DNA of 64,000 nucleotides from Thysanoteuthis rhombus (GCA_963457665.1 OY735209.1:62233475-62297474), one strand, 5' to 3'. Numbered from the stretch's first letter, positions 23,575 to 36,300 are shown. Numbers and translations: made by a program. Notes: a model not told the origin generated them from the sequence alone.

Positions 23575-24060
23575 GGGGTATGACTCGAACCTAAGCTACA
23601 AGCTGCTACACTGTATGGTAGCAGACCTCTATAGTTAGTACACACCTGCTATGTTAAAGCATCTGGGATCTCCGTTTAAAGTGTAGGCAGCCATACTATC
23701 CAGGGTATCTGAGCTTAAGAATTGCCATACTGGCCCGATCATCCTTCAAAGGAATTCTACAACCAGCTTAGCATCTACGAACTGCTGATTATTCACATGC
23801 TGTGGTTCAATCACAGGTTACCATTATTGTAGGAATATTCCCGCAGAAGGGTGGCAGACCCCTATAACTAGTTCACTCCTGTCAAACCTATGACCTCGGA
23901 ATCCTGCCCCTATCCATATCACCCCAGGGAACCATAGGATGCTAACCTTTGGTTTAAAGGGTGGAGTTGGCCCTTAAAAATCCATCACTCAGGCTGGAGA
24001 TGTATTCCACACACAGGCTCTGCCATCTAGGGTCCTACTGTTGTGGGAATCCTTTCCAAC
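23575..24060. repeat. Internally duplicated repeat with tRNA-like box
   Basis: The phrase GTAGCAGACCTCTATAGTTA (about 23620) recurs about 230 bp later as GTGGCAGACCCCTATAACTA, so the block is internally duplicated. On the minus strand the left edge reads GGTTCGAGTCATACC, close to an RNA polymerase III B box. I infer a composite SINE-like element. Confidence 0.45.
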
Positions 24061-24509
24061 TATTTTTGTTTGCAAAGCCGAGCTATTCATTGATAAATAT
24101 AAGACATATTTAATATATTGGTACGGGCGTCATCCAATGCTGCATTGTTATACAAAGGAAATTATTTGACATCAAGCCTAACGGCTGGCAAAGACAGCCT
24201 TTAAGTGAGTCAATTAAAAAGCACTTTTTAAGGCAGGTTCTAAATATCTAAGTATTATTTCAAAATGATGCTCTGCGAACATAACTGCTGTTTGCAGAAC
24301 GTCGCTTTGAATTATGGGTTGCAATCTCTTTCTACATAATCATCATTCAGTGAAGAAAAGATTTTCTACAGCACTTAAAATTGAAGTTCATTTGCAGTTT
24401 CAGTCCAATTAACGTTAAACATTTTTTGGTGTTTGTGCACCGATCACTGCAAAAGACTTATTTCTTGGTGCTATAGACTTACCTTCAACTTCAACAATTA
24501 ATCACTGAT

Positions 24510-25470
24510 CCCCTCAAGACAGATTTAGATACTGTGGTTGGGTTTAGGGTTATTCGTGTGTTCTGACATTCGTATCTATGTATCCAGACTTCATACAGTA
24601 CACACTCCCCTAAATGAGTAGGAAAAATGTTTTTTTTCCAAAATCAAGTTTTAGTGGGGGTTCAATTTTCGATGTAAGCTTATGCTAGATTAGTCCCTTG
24701 TTTTTTAATAATTTGGACGTTTTAATGCCCCACCAAATGCGAGAGAAATAACTTATTCATTGATCATCCCACCATGACATGCTGCCAAAAGACATAATTC
24801 ACTGAGTGATTGACAAAAAATAAACAAACCAAAAGACACTTTTTCACAGATATATCATCTGTTATGCATGTAACTGCTATTGTTGTTGCTGTTATTAATC
24901 ATGATTACCAACAACAGATTGGTTCAAACACTTTCGATGGGTTTGGGTTATTCATGGGTTCTAACATTTACATATACTAGCTGTACCCCCGGGGAAATTC
25001 CATGATTGTTGACACCTAAACTAAAACTAAACCTAAATGTAATCTCATGCCTTTGTATCCCTCTCGACCTACGCCTCTGTCTCCCTTATCCCTTCCGATT
25101 TTTGTTACTGGTCAATGATTTTCTTATTGTTATACGAACATGGATAATTTTCATATGCTTAAATTTTCTTACTCCCCTCAGTAAACTACCTAACTCTCTC
25201 TTCAGCTACCGCTAAAGTAAACTGCTTAAATCTCTTTCCACCCCTGTTCCTTTCTAAATAAAAAAAGGAACATTTTCAATGAAATAACATGCTGTTAAAA
25301 GATGGGGGTTGAGAAAAAATATCTTTTTACAAAGACCTCATCTGTTGTGCATGTAGTTTTTATTGTTCTTTTTAATCAACATTACCCACAACAAACAACA
25401 CTTTTGCTGGGTTTAAGTTATTTATGCTTTCTGACAATTATATATATGTATCTATGTGTTTAAGAAACGG
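24510..25470 (+). repeat. R3/R1 units in tandem order
   Basis: Three R3-type heads (GGGTTTAGGGTTATTCGTG near 24540, GGGTTTGGGTTATTCATGG near 24940, GGGTTTAAGTTATTTATGC near 25405) are separated by R1 tail pieces (CATGCTGCCAAAAGACAT near 24777, CATGCTGTTAAAAGAT near 25289). The unit is therefore arranged head to tail, like a tandemly duplicated SINE, with about 400 bp spacing. Confidence 0.55.
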
Positions 25471-25700
25471 ACATATTTGGTCCAACAGAATGAATTATAA
25501 ATTGCGATATATTATACAGAAAAGTATTTGAAATGATCTCCAGTCGTTACACATTTAATATATCATTCAATTTAGACAACGTAAATAAAATGAGCAATTA
25601 AAGAAAATGGGGCTGAGGCAGGAATCGAACCTGCCACCAATATGGTGTATAATATAACGCAATTTATAATTTATTCTGTTGGACCAAATATGTCCATCTC
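25459..25700 (-). mobile_element. MITE-like element with 49-bp inverted ends and a tRNA T-arm
   Basis: The ends GGACATATTTGGTCCAACAG (25469 onward) and its complement ending at 25695 pair over 49 bp with two mismatches, and more loosely for about 10 bp further out. The interior on the minus strand reads GGCAGGTTCGATTCCTGCC, a perfect 5-bp T-stem with the canonical T-loop, followed by TCAGCCCC. No 5' half of a tRNA (GGGGCTGA) is present, so this is not a tRNA gene. I infer a small DNA transposon that captured, or was built around, a tRNA 3' half. Confidence 0.7.
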
Positions 25701-25761
25701 TTGAATATATACTGTCGCATTAAAAGAGATGAAAAAGGCCGAGAATAAACAAGATTGCATT

Positions 25762-25860
25762 ACTGGCAGGCTGTTTAGTACAATGGTAAGTGGATCACTA
25801 TGTTAAAGTGGCTACCCTATCAGTAGCAGGTTTGATTCCTAGACTTATTGTTTGTAAATC
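25762..25860 (+). repeat. tRNA-derived SINE head
   Basis: An A-box-like TTTAGTACAATGGTAAG is followed about 45 nt later by the B-box-like GGTTTGATTCC. That spacing suits a tRNA-related RNA polymerase III promoter. The element has no clear 3' end here. Confidence 0.45.
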
Positions 25861-28680
25861 AGTGGTTTACATGCATCTAGCATATACATATGTGCATTTT
25901 GCATATCTGCTTTTGCAGCTCCACATAAGCTCAAATTCTTTGCTACACACATGCAGAATGGACCCTCATGGCTGATAATGATCTGATTTCTATGTCTATC
26001 TGAGTAAATAATAGAAAAAGATTGATTTTCTTCTATGTATATGACTTCTAAGCATTCAAAATGGCACATTGTAGCCAGTGTTATAGAATCAAGGTAAAAT
26101 TGAAAAAACAGATTTCATTTCCCACTGGGACCGAAAATTCCCTTCAGGCCTCCCGCAGGAAGTCCCCAACCATTGGGAGGGTTTTCAGCTATTACAGATA
26201 CTAAAGTATTCACTTGTGCTGTTGATATCTATGAGAGTAAGGTTGTGAAACAAAAAAACCTTTCAGGAAATATTTTATATTTCTGATTAGTGGAAATTCT
26301 AAATACTTGCATTAATCTGAAAATAGATTGTAGATTACCCTATTTATTTTCTAAATAAATGTAAAAAAAAAATTGTAAACCTGTAAACGCATTGATTTAG
26401 AAACAATATGAGGATAAAAGAATACATAGATCTATAAAATTAGGCCAGAGGTGTTTATTAAGCTTTGTCTGGCACAATTGTAGTGCCCTCAGTGAGGACT
26501 GAACTCACAACGTATATTTTTTCTATATAAGCTAGTGGTGAGAGTGTACTCATTTAAGAATGACACTATGTCTTGTGTGTACAGGCTGCACTAATGGAAT
26601 AAGAAGGAAGAGAATTCAAAGAAAACCTCTTGCATCTAATACAGAGAGACATCTCCCAACTGTTAAGAAACTACAAATCCATAAGAAAGTATAATGTATG
26701 GTTACAAAACTGCAATAGAGTAGATATGAATATATAAAGACCGGAAAAAGAGGGGAAAGAGATTGACACTTAACAGACCTTCTCTATGGCTGAATTCAAA
26801 TCTCAATGGTAGAACTCTTTATCATTAACTTTTAGAGGTGCTTCTCACTATCATTGTTGATTGTGTACTATCTTTGTCACTAGTTTCTTGTTGTGCTCCT
26901 TTTTTATGTTAAAAAAAAAAAATGCTCTCTCAGGTGGGTAGGCAGTGACAAGTAATCATAGCATTCAGTCAACAGACAGGCTGACAATAGTTCTTGCTGA
27001 TAAAGGCTGAATGACCGTATTTACTCACTTTCCTACAAGAGCAAAATATCATACAAAATTGTTTTCAGTGTGGGGTTTCAGTTACAGGAGCTCAACAAAA
27101 ATTACTCCAGTCCCCGTAACTAGTGCCTGTAGGTGTCAGGGCAAGCGAGACCCATCCCTTTTCATATGATGGAACGGTACTGTCCTGGGGTGTACTGCCT
27201 CCCTTAGACTGGACTGAGTTATTTTTTGAGGCCGCAGGACAAATCTTGCACTTAGCAATGCCAAGTCTCAGTAACCCATCATCGGCCATGTCATTGTACT
27301 GGTGGGGAGTGTGTAACTACACTCTGACCTCTGGAAACCAGTCTTAATGACTGGTGACCCAGAAAACATGACAGTATATATGTCTTGCCTAATCTATCAT
27401 ATGCTAATTTTTCCATGCTCGCTAACAACCACTGATGTCTTGGGAATAATTCTCACCAGCAGTCTGATTGGACTCTTCCAAATTTGCTGGTATTTCTTTC
27501 TCACTATTTTTATACAGGTATGGCAAATGCATGTAATATTACAATTAGACCAAGCCTAAATGTAGGAAGCTGCACAAACAATGATATGGAGGTCTGATCC
27601 AGACTATCATAGATATGTATAGTCAAGTATTTTTAACTATTTCTTAGATTATATGTGTTTGTACAGAGATTGAATGAATTTCAAATTCCTAGCTATGGTA
27701 ATTTTAATAAAAAGATCTTAAAAAGTGATTTCTGACCCCAAAATGAACATTAAAAGCAAAATAAACACCAGAAATGGATTTCTCGTTATAAGATTCCTAT
27801 AATTAGTGGTTTTACACAATCTGGGGCTACCAGCAGTGGAGACGTGGGATTGACACTTCAGTGGTGACCATATTAGATTTTGAATGTACAGGTTGACACC
27901 AGCTTGTTTGCAATGATTTTTGAAAATGTCATGTCATACCTAACATCATGACAAATAGCAAAAACTTAACACCCTGTGCACAATTGCCACTATGAATAAT
28001 GAATAAGATGTGCATTCAAACATTATTTGTCAAGATGACCAAACAGCTATTTGTCTTTGCATCCAATTACAAATGTATGTGTGTGTTGACTCTAAAACTT
28101 CATTGAATTTTTTAGAGGATAGATAAATAGACAAATAACTGATTAACTTCTGCTACCATTCAAATAGCCTTCAGTCTGATAACAGGAGTTTTCTTTACAA
28201 ATTCTTTAAAAAATAATTTCAGATAATTTTTAAAAATATCCCTGTAAGGACTATTGCAAAAACAAATTGTTATTTTCTCCCAAAGAATTTCGAAATACAG
28301 GAATAGTGTACCATCTTATGTTAAAAAAAAATAGTACAATTATAAATAATTTTAAGAATAACTAAATAAATTTAGATCATCTGGGATAGAAAATGAATGA
28401 ATTGGGTAATTTTGAGAGTTATCAGCTGAAGAATTTAGGAAAAATCAATAAGATGTGCCCGGTAAATGTTTCTCTGTACTGATAAGCTTGTAATTTTTTT
28501 TATTTTTGTTTCATACATTTTTATACCTTTAAATAGGTTTTAGTGACAGCTGAATAGTGTCTGAAACTATATGTTGTTTAACGATCAGTCTAGCCTAGGT
28601 AGGATAGGGCTGTGCTAAAGTGAAAATTGATACTTGAACTTAGTTGCTTATAACCTCTAATAAATTATTTTGAATGCATT
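25861..28680. other. Intergenic, weak repeat traces
   Basis: A possible minus-strand B box (GTGAGTTCAGTCC) lies at about 26493-26505. A GC-richer patch at 27090-27360 has short open frames on both strands but no recognisable protein. Nothing else is seen. Confidence 0.4.
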
Positions 28681-30290
28681 GATTGATATCGAGGAAGTAG
28701 TCTCTTCACTGAGAGCATGCAAGAGATTTTTCAAATTTTTTTCAAGCAGGCTTTGTGGTATGAGTTGCTTATTTTCTCTTTGTAATATTGTCTTCATAGT
28801 ATTGTTTATTTCCCACGTTGAGGAACTTCATCCATGTTCAACTTTTCTTCCTTTAGAGAGTAGTAGGTTTACTAAAGTGGCTTAGTAATTGAGTTTGCTA
28901 TCAGATTCCTGTGAGATATGCACTCATCAATACCCTTGAAATATATCTTCTCAACAATGCCCATGAACACCTGTACTGATTTTCCACGGTAAACATGTCT
29001 TTCATCTTGGGAAATTCAGCTTTATTGTAGTTCTATATTACTTAATTTGTCGCCACAGGTTTAATGATGGTGTTAATTTGGCATGTGATAGCAACATAGT
29101 CGCTTTTACCCAATGGGGCATTGTATATCAATTTACTTATCTGATTCATGTGCGATGAACATAAGGTATTCACAAGTGGGGCTTTGTCCTTCTCTGAATG
29201 TACTTAGTTCCCTGATGTGTAGGTGGAAGAAGGTATCACTACAATGTTCACAAACCTGTATTCCATAGAATCCACTGTTGCAGGATCTGGTAACAGAGGA
29301 TAGGGGTCTCATTTAGTTTTGATTTGATCAAAGTCACCGGTAACAACCTTTTGTTGGAATCCAGGTTCTGGATCCACTGACCTTATGAGTGGATAAAGTT
29401 TGACATCAAGCTGAATGGCTCTGAAAGAGAGTTCCACTTCTGCAAGTGAGGTGTAAATGGGTATTGTTTAAACCTGTGACATCAACACATACTGCATCCT
29501 GGTACTTGCGGTTCATCAGGGTCAGCTTGATGGATCTGTAATTATTGTTCATATATATATATATACACGTGCGACATGCATTAGGTACATCAAGATCATT
29601 GGTATGTATTGTAAATCCCAGTATTTGTGGGATTAGTCTATGTTGAGGTTTAATTTCATTTAATAGGATCTGATCATACCTATTTAATTCATCAAGCTTG
29701 GAGAGAAGTTAATTGTCTGTGTTTGTTTAGTAGAGAGATAGCTTGTCATTCATGTCTCCTCCAGTAGGTGGTAGTTTGTCTCTGTTTTTCAGACTTGTGT
29801 TATCAGCCCTTTGACTATCTTCAACTTTTTCTCTGGTTCCTGAATCCTCCTCTCTTTGAGGGGGGACTTTTTTGTCTTGAGTTGTTGTTAGGGTGTCATG
29901 TCTCTGTTTATGTAAATATTGTTCTTGATATGATAGTTTTTGGATTCCCTAAACTTGACTGCATCTTTTAGGATGCTTTTCCCCATTCCCCTGGTTTTTC
30001 ATGTTGAGTTTGAGAAATCTCGGCCTTCTGTTGCTTCTCTTATGGCCAAGTTGCTCCGTCTTCTCAATCTTTGCTTCAATGTTTAGTACCTCCTGAATAA
30101 CCTCCTATACCTGGTCGATATCTCTTTCTGACTTCACAACCCCAGTCATGACCAGATTTAGCCTTACCAAGTCTATTGCTTATTTCTTCATTAAATGTAA
30201 TGTTGTCGTTAGTATGTACATGTAAATCAAATACAGTCTTCTTTTTATTTCTATTGCCTTGTTCGGACATTCCATACATAGTTTATAATG
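28680..30290 (-). pseudogene. Decayed LINE (non-LTR retrotransposon): ORF1 and endonuclease parts
   Basis: Read on the minus strand from about 30280: EVIQEVLNIEAKIEKTEQLG then HKRSNRRPRFLKLN, and in another frame SILKDAVKFRES and NNIYINRDMTP. These are the conserved order of LINE ORF1 (RLGxRxxxRPIIVKF, ILKNAxKLK, IYINEDLTP). Further on come VTGDFDQIKT (endonuclease GDFN motif), TFREGQSPTCEYLMF, and PLGKSDY at 29096-29118, where the active-site His of LGKSDH reads Tyr. The piece LNFPKMKD follows. Many frameshifts and stops are present, and no reverse-transcriptase core follows. A Jockey/CR1/L2-type origin is likely. Confidence 0.75.
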
Positions 30291-30462
30291 AGAAAGAATA
30301 ATTTGGTTCTGGATATGATAAATTTCTCAGACCAAGTGAAAATGATCGAAGCTTGTTGATTTTCTATCCACATTTACAGTACTTAGATCAATTTATAGCA
30401 ATCGTTTGGCTAACAGATAATTTAATTTATATACTAATCATAATCCAATTATTCTGACTTAC

Positions 30463-30535
30463 CATGAGGGTCACGAGGAATGTTATTTAACTCTTCATCA
30501 AAGATGACGTCCATGTTGTTAACATTGGCAGCCAT
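30463..30535 (-). CDS. Candidate first coding exon of an unidentified gene
   Basis: From ATG at 30535 the minus strand reads MAANVNNMDVIFDEELNN and then IPRDPH, followed by a split codon and an excellent donor (CATG|gtaagtc). The start context AAACATGGCTGC resembles the strong initiator found in short-leader housekeeping genes. A YY1-type element and a CRE-like site lie 110-145 bp upstream. The frame stops just after the donor, so splicing would be needed. No second exon was found. The LINE relic at 28.7-30.3 kb would lie in the first intron. I do not recognise the protein, and it could be a chance open frame near a promoter. Confidence 0.4.
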
Positions 30536-30639
30536 GTTTAGATTATCAGATATATGGGTCAGTCATCGAAAAGATTGAGTTTGAAGCAATTTTGGCCGTC
30601 AATTTGTGAAATGAAGCTTCTGACATTTGCGGAATGATC

Positions 30640-30690
30640 AATGCTACGTCACCACCACCACCACTACCACTGCCGCCATTTTTTTTTTTA
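30640..30690 (-). promoter_or_regulatory. Candidate promoter: YY1 element and CRE-like site
   Basis: On the minus strand AAAATGGCGGC (30672-30682) is the consensus YY1 element usually found just downstream of animal transcription starts in the sense direction. The half-CRE TGACGT lies at 30646-30651. The ATG inside the YY1 element would open only a 9-codon frame (MAAVVVVVT then stop), a possible upstream ORF for the exon at 30463-30535. Confidence 0.45.
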
Positions 30691-30699
30691 AAACTTGAA

Positions 30700-31640
30700 T
30701 TAATATGCATTTTAATGTTGAATATGTATTCTTGTAAACTGATCATAGAGATGCCCATGGGGACATTTTTATAATGATAAGAAGAAGAATTTTATGGAAA
30801 ATAAAAATTTGTATTCAAACTGTTCTGTATGATCACAACTCAATATGTAAGTATACTTCAATTATTTTGGAATCACTCAAGTAGGCAAGTGTGAGGTAAT
30901 GTTACAGTTATCAACACGGAAAACTGAATCGGCAAACAGATCGCTACAAAGCTAAATGCTTGTGTTCAGTTAGCACTAATGCCCTTGGGAAAAGTATGAA
31001 TCCTCATCAACACAATGTCCCACAACCTGATTTCTTCCCAAAAAGAGGTCTCAGCTGCCTCGCCACAAAAGTTGATGGAAGAATTTCCATAACTACATTA
31101 TTTAGCTAGATAGTAGTTACAGTAGAAAAAACCTGTTACACCCATTGTCACCCTTGACAGAGGAGCCAGTCACCAGTTAAGATTGATTTAGGAAGAAATC
31201 TGATTGCTAATTTTGGAATACTTGCATTAAACAATGCGAACTGCTCTTGACAAAAATTCCTACAAGGAAGAATTCAAGAGACCATGAATCCATTAAGCCA
31301 ATGCACGTGGTGTTACTGAACAGGGTTGTCACATTTGGCTTGAAAGGGAGCTTTTTCTCAAAGACTTACAGACATAAGGATAGCATCAATTTGGAAAATT
31401 GAAGGAGTCTGAGGGTAGAGCTTCAACTTTGTTGAACTTTGTTGACTACTGAAATGTTTTTGGTTTCATTGAATACTTTTACAGTTGGTCACATGTAAGT
31501 CAAATATATTTCTTCACTGACCTAATTACGCTAGCGGGAGCAGCTTGCATATTTGTAACGTAAATGTCCCTTCTTTCAAATTACGGCAGTGCAAAGTAAA
31601 TAAACGATCATATGTTCAACATATCTAGTTTTTAAAAATA
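30700..31640. other. Intergenic, nothing recognised
   Basis: AT-rich sequence without convincing frames or repeats shared elsewhere in the window. Confidence 0.5.
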
Positions 31641-31644
31641 CAGA

Positions 31645-31985
31645 AGGCATCCTTTTGACTCAGTAGATAACGGAACAACACTGAAGTAACCTCTCCAAGG
31701 TGCAAACCTGGGGCAAAGCGAATGGAAATCCTGGGATACCCAGTCAACAGAATCCCAGGGTTTGCTTACCTGATGTTGTCCAAAGGGAAGAGGAGTGATG
31801 TGTTTGGCGTCAGTTCGGCTGCAAGATCTGCAGGAAGAGAGTCAAAGGTGGCATCTAGCCTCCTTAAGGGGGCTCTACTCCATGATTTGGAATTAGAGTT
31901 GTCTGTTTCCCAGACTGGTTGCCAGCCATAGCTAGAAAACCCAGTCTGTCTTGCTATTTACCCGGGGACGGAGGACGGAGAAGAG
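31645..31985 (+). repeat. SINE-like element with tRNA-type head
   Basis: TTGACTCAGTAGATAACGG looks like a tRNA D-arm/A box and GGTGCAAACC like a weak B box, about 45 nt apart. The body matches 39730-39990 in the opposite orientation (GAGGTTACTTCAGTGTTG, TTTGGACAACATCAG, GGTAAATAGCAAGACAGACTGG, TAGCTATGGCTGGC on the minus strand). About 260-340 bp are shared. The apparent open frame at 31722-31931 is part of this repeat. Confidence 0.6.
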
Positions 31986-33192
31986 ATTGATTCATTGAAT
32001 ACTGAAATGCTTTTGTCGGATTTGTTTCATATTTACAGTTTGTATGTTACCAGTAAGTCGAGTATATTTCTTCGCTGACCCAGTTGTGGTAGTTAGGTAT
32101 TAGTGCTAAGTGAACGCAAACTATCTCAGCCTGAATTTGAACTTGGTTCACCGATCCAATTCCTTGTGCAAGCCATCTATACCTCAAATATCTTAATGCT
32201 CAAAATACTTTGTGAAACAAATGAGTTTAAAGATTAGATATGAAGTTTTGAAAATTACATAAAAAGCAAAGAATTTCATAATTTAGGTTTAATTATGCAA
32301 GAGATACAAAGTTTGGAATGCAAAGTTAGGAGAAAACTGGATGATACAATAGGCAAGGAAGCCAGGTGAGCTACAGTAAGTGAAATGATACATAAAATAA
32401 TCCTGAAGCTTTCTCAGTCTGCTCAAAGAAGCAGGATCAGGTTTTGTTTCAAAAAACAGTTTTGTTGTTGTTGTTGTTGTTGTTGTTGAAGGAGTCAAAA
32501 AGGCAATAGATTGGGATGAAAATGAATAATTCTTGAGCTGATTCAAACAGCACTCTCAATGTTTGGTTTCTTGCTCAGTTGAGACTTTGAAATCAAACTT
32601 TGGAAACCAAAGTTTTTCAATTATTGTTTATGCAATATAATGGACATATTTATACACACATGAATAACTTCTCCTGTAGCAGCAGGAAATACACTTAAAA
32701 TGAACACAGTTATTCTATTCATTGAGTTTTCTTTTGTTTTTTTTTTTTCTTCAATCCATGAATTTTAAAATGGCTGCCAACAACACGCATCAAATGCATA
32801 TAAATATTCAGTACATTTATCTTCAACATTTTCTTTCCAGCCTAAGAGGAAGAGAATAAAATGCATCAAACTAAAGATGGAGTATATTTTTACCAAAACC
32901 ACACACACACGTGTGCGCACACTTGCACACACACACAGAAGTCATTGGCAGCATAATTAACACCCACTTAGCTGTGAAACAGCAGAACACAAAAACCAGA
33001 ATTGCCCATCAACCTTCTCTGAAACTTGGGATGTTCTTGTAGGACAATTAGTTTAACATGTTCATTGGTAATCTTAGAAAAATGCAGTGGGCATTTCATA
33101 GCCAATGGGACATATTTGGAAGGATATAATCAGCCAATAAAATGCTTTACGGGTCCATGTCCACAGTATAGGACTATTGTTCTTGCATAAGG
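31986..33192. other. Intergenic or FBXO45 3' untranslated region
   Basis: Downstream of the FBXO45 stop on the minus strand. It contains a (TTG)n microsatellite (32462-32488) and CA-rich runs near 32905 and 32925. No minus-strand AATAAA was noticed close to the stop, so the transcript end is not placed. Confidence 0.4.
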
Positions 33193-33302
33193 TCATCCAT
33201 CCAGGGGAGGCCCTAAATAAACCATAGACACTTCTGTTTTACCATAGACTGCAGAAACGGCTGGGTATAAAAGAGTATTTGGCAAACCACGGAATGCAAC
33301 AC
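33193..33302 (-). CDS. FBXO45: FBXO45 exon 3 (end of SPRY domain)
   Basis: Encodes [20 protein letters not shown] then [15 protein letters not shown] and stop, the invariant FBXO45 C-terminus. The preceding Gly codon is split G|GT across the intron. The acceptor is a pyrimidine-rich stretch ending TTTTCAG. Confidence 0.95.
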
Positions 33303-36300
33303 CTGAAAATTTAAAAAGGAAAAGGGTCACTATAAAGAAACTCATTATGATAATAATAGCATAGTACCCATCAAAATGACAAACATCAACAAACAAAAAA
33401 GTGACATCAAATATAATTTGATATTCACCAAACTAAATAAGGCATTGAATTTGAAGGCAGAGAATATCTTATAAAGCTAGTTTTCAAAAGGTTCATAAAA
33501 AAGAATCATTAAGATTCATTTGTATCAACATAAATTCATTGAAATAAATCAAACTGAAGAATTATATTTCAGGGTTTTATATTCTTGATTTTGAGAAGAA
33601 GGAAGAGGCTTGTATAAGCAATATTCACTGAAATAGAAAATTGTTTGAGGTTTCTGTAAAAATCAATTTTAAATCATCAAATCATCTATTTTAAAATGTA
33701 AGACTAGTCACTTGAAAACTAGGATGCTATTTTTGCATATTTATATTTGAAATCAAGATACCCTTGAACGAAAAATTGCTGGGTCCAGGGCCTATGATAT
33801 ACAATGACATATGAGATCCCCAGCCTACCTTATTTTAGCAGGGAATATCAAGAAAATATTGTTGGCTGCTTCATCAAATATTATTGGAACTTAATCCATG
33901 TTTCCTTGCATTTATTACGGATTCATGAAATTCTGATACTTGGGGAAAAAAGTGGGTCTTATGCCATCAAATACGGTTATTCTGACTGATTCAACTTCTT
34001 ATTTCTTTTTATATGTCCACCTGAATCCATGAGTTCTCCATATGAGGTTGTGAGTGATCATCTTTAAAAGATTGGCATCAATAAGAATCTTTCCATTTTT
34101 TTTTTTTTGGATGTGTCCAAGCATAAGACAGTTTCCGACCAGTAAGTTGGTCCATAATATGTTGAATATCAATTTTCTCAGTCATATCATGTTGGATTGA
34201 TATGAAACTTGGTCCAAACTTTCGGGTGTACCATCCTCATCTTCTCTCTCCTGCAACTTCTACCACAGATGATGGATATAGTGTCAAACTTATGGTTCTC
34301 GTTTTCCTCCAAAACACTTGCTGAATTGTTTAATTTCATTAGGAATTTAAGCATAAGTTATACACTGATAATTCTTCTTTCAATTCACAAGGTTCTTTAA
34401 CATGAAAATAACAACAGAAAGAGAGATATGGAAAAAAAAAAAAATGAAAAAAAAAAAAACTTACCGAGAAATTCATAATTTTTTTCAAAGGCTAAAGTAT
34501 TATCATCACAGTCCAATATAACCCGTATTCTCTCCCCAACCTATCAATATAAAAAGATCACAATTATGTAAGAAAAAAAAAAATCTTTGTAGGAGTGAGG
34601 GACGGAGCTTTTTCAGATTGAATAGGTGAACAACTTGTGAGAAAAATGTACTTTTATAAAAAAAAAAAATATGTACATTATTAAAGTATGTATAAAATAC
34701 ATTTTTTATAAAATCTATTGCTCCAAATAACAAGTCCGTAGAACAGATACACTTTGTATACAAAACCCCTAATTATGTCTGAATAGAAAGGTATGAAAAG
34801 GAAAATCATTTATTGGATGCTTAGAGCAGTAATTCACAATACAATTACTCATTTTAACCAAACAATTCCTTATATATTAAGAGAACCATTGAAATTGAAA
34901 AGGTGAAGTCAAGCAATTTGCATAAATTTGATCTTTAGCACCTATGATAGATTTTAAAGGAAAGACATACAAATATATTATACACTCAGATATTTTAGTG
35001 GACTTGAAGTAGGTTTTAGAGACTCTTTACTTGAAATAGGAATCAATATGATGGGGGATCAGTTTTCTATAGTTACAAACTAATAAACTGATCTCATCAA
35101 TGATTAATGTATTATTCATAATAGCCAGTGTCTGTGGCTTCACGTTTTTTGATTAAGTCTGTTTACAAAAAAATTTAAACCTTGCAATTATGATTCAAAG
35201 ATAAAAAAATTTGTCTAATTATTGGTTCATGAAAATCAGTCAATTTAATAATCAACAGGATCTAAGAGAAAATTTCCTACTTTTTACTTGAAATATAGTG
35301 AAAAATGAATTTGCTTACACCAAGTGAGTGTTACCTGTGAAATTAGTCCAATTGTAAAGTGAGTGTTAAGTCACTTTTCCTCACCCACGTGATGAAAGCC
35401 TGCTTCAATTTACAAGCCTTTATTGGACAGATGAATATAAATGACCAAGAGACAAAACTTGACTTTATTCCAAATACATGAGTATGTTCCCAACATTAAA
35501 AACCTGTTATGAGACAGGCTATATTCTAGTATATATATATATCATATATAAAAAGTAAGTGTCTATTGGGTAGTTATGCACAGAACATGTTATGTTAGGT
35601 TTTTGTCTAAGAGTCTTAACCAGATGCACTTCATACATTTTGCCTAACACAAAAATGTCCAGATAAAATTATTTAATCTAAATGCTTATTATAACAGAGT
35701 TTCTTTTAAAAACAATGTTAAAACATATTGCAATAATTTACATATCTTCTTTAAAGTTTTAATTGCAAGAAAATAGCAAAGTTAGTCATAAAAAATACAA
35801 GTTATTATTGAAGCAGACGGTTTTTAATGACAATTCTCGTCATCCAAAATTAACTTTGATCATGACACGATTGTTGTCTTCCAACCAAAAAAATTAAAAC
35901 TCTGTAATTAAAAATTTTCCAAAAAAAAAGTAGCCAACATAGAAATAAAGGATTTGTTGAAAATGAGTTAATGATTACCTGACTGGATTTTGAAAAATAT
36001 AACTTTTTAATTACAATATAATGAAAAATACATTTGTTCACAGTAGGTGGTTGTAAACTGTCAAGTGAGTGTTGAGTGAGCTTTCCTTACTCATGGGATG
36101 AAAGCCTGTTAAAATTTACAAGTGTCTCAAGAGACAGCTGAAGTATGGATGACAAAAAAATGACAAAACCCGATATTTAGGTGTTTTTGGTTGCATCTAG
36201 GTATCAGATATTGCTATTTAGATAATTTTCAATAGAATGAGTAATATTTCTATTCAATTCATAGTAATAAAATAAGTAATGTCCTCAATGAATTAAGTAA

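Noticed and set aside
25606-25650. A tRNA gene on the minus strand
   Set aside because: Only the T-arm and part of the acceptor stem exist; no matching 5' acceptor, D-arm or anticodon arm could be found.
27092-27347. Overlapping open frames on both strands in a GC-richer patch
   Set aside because: No recognisable domain; composition suggests an inserted repeat rather than a gene.
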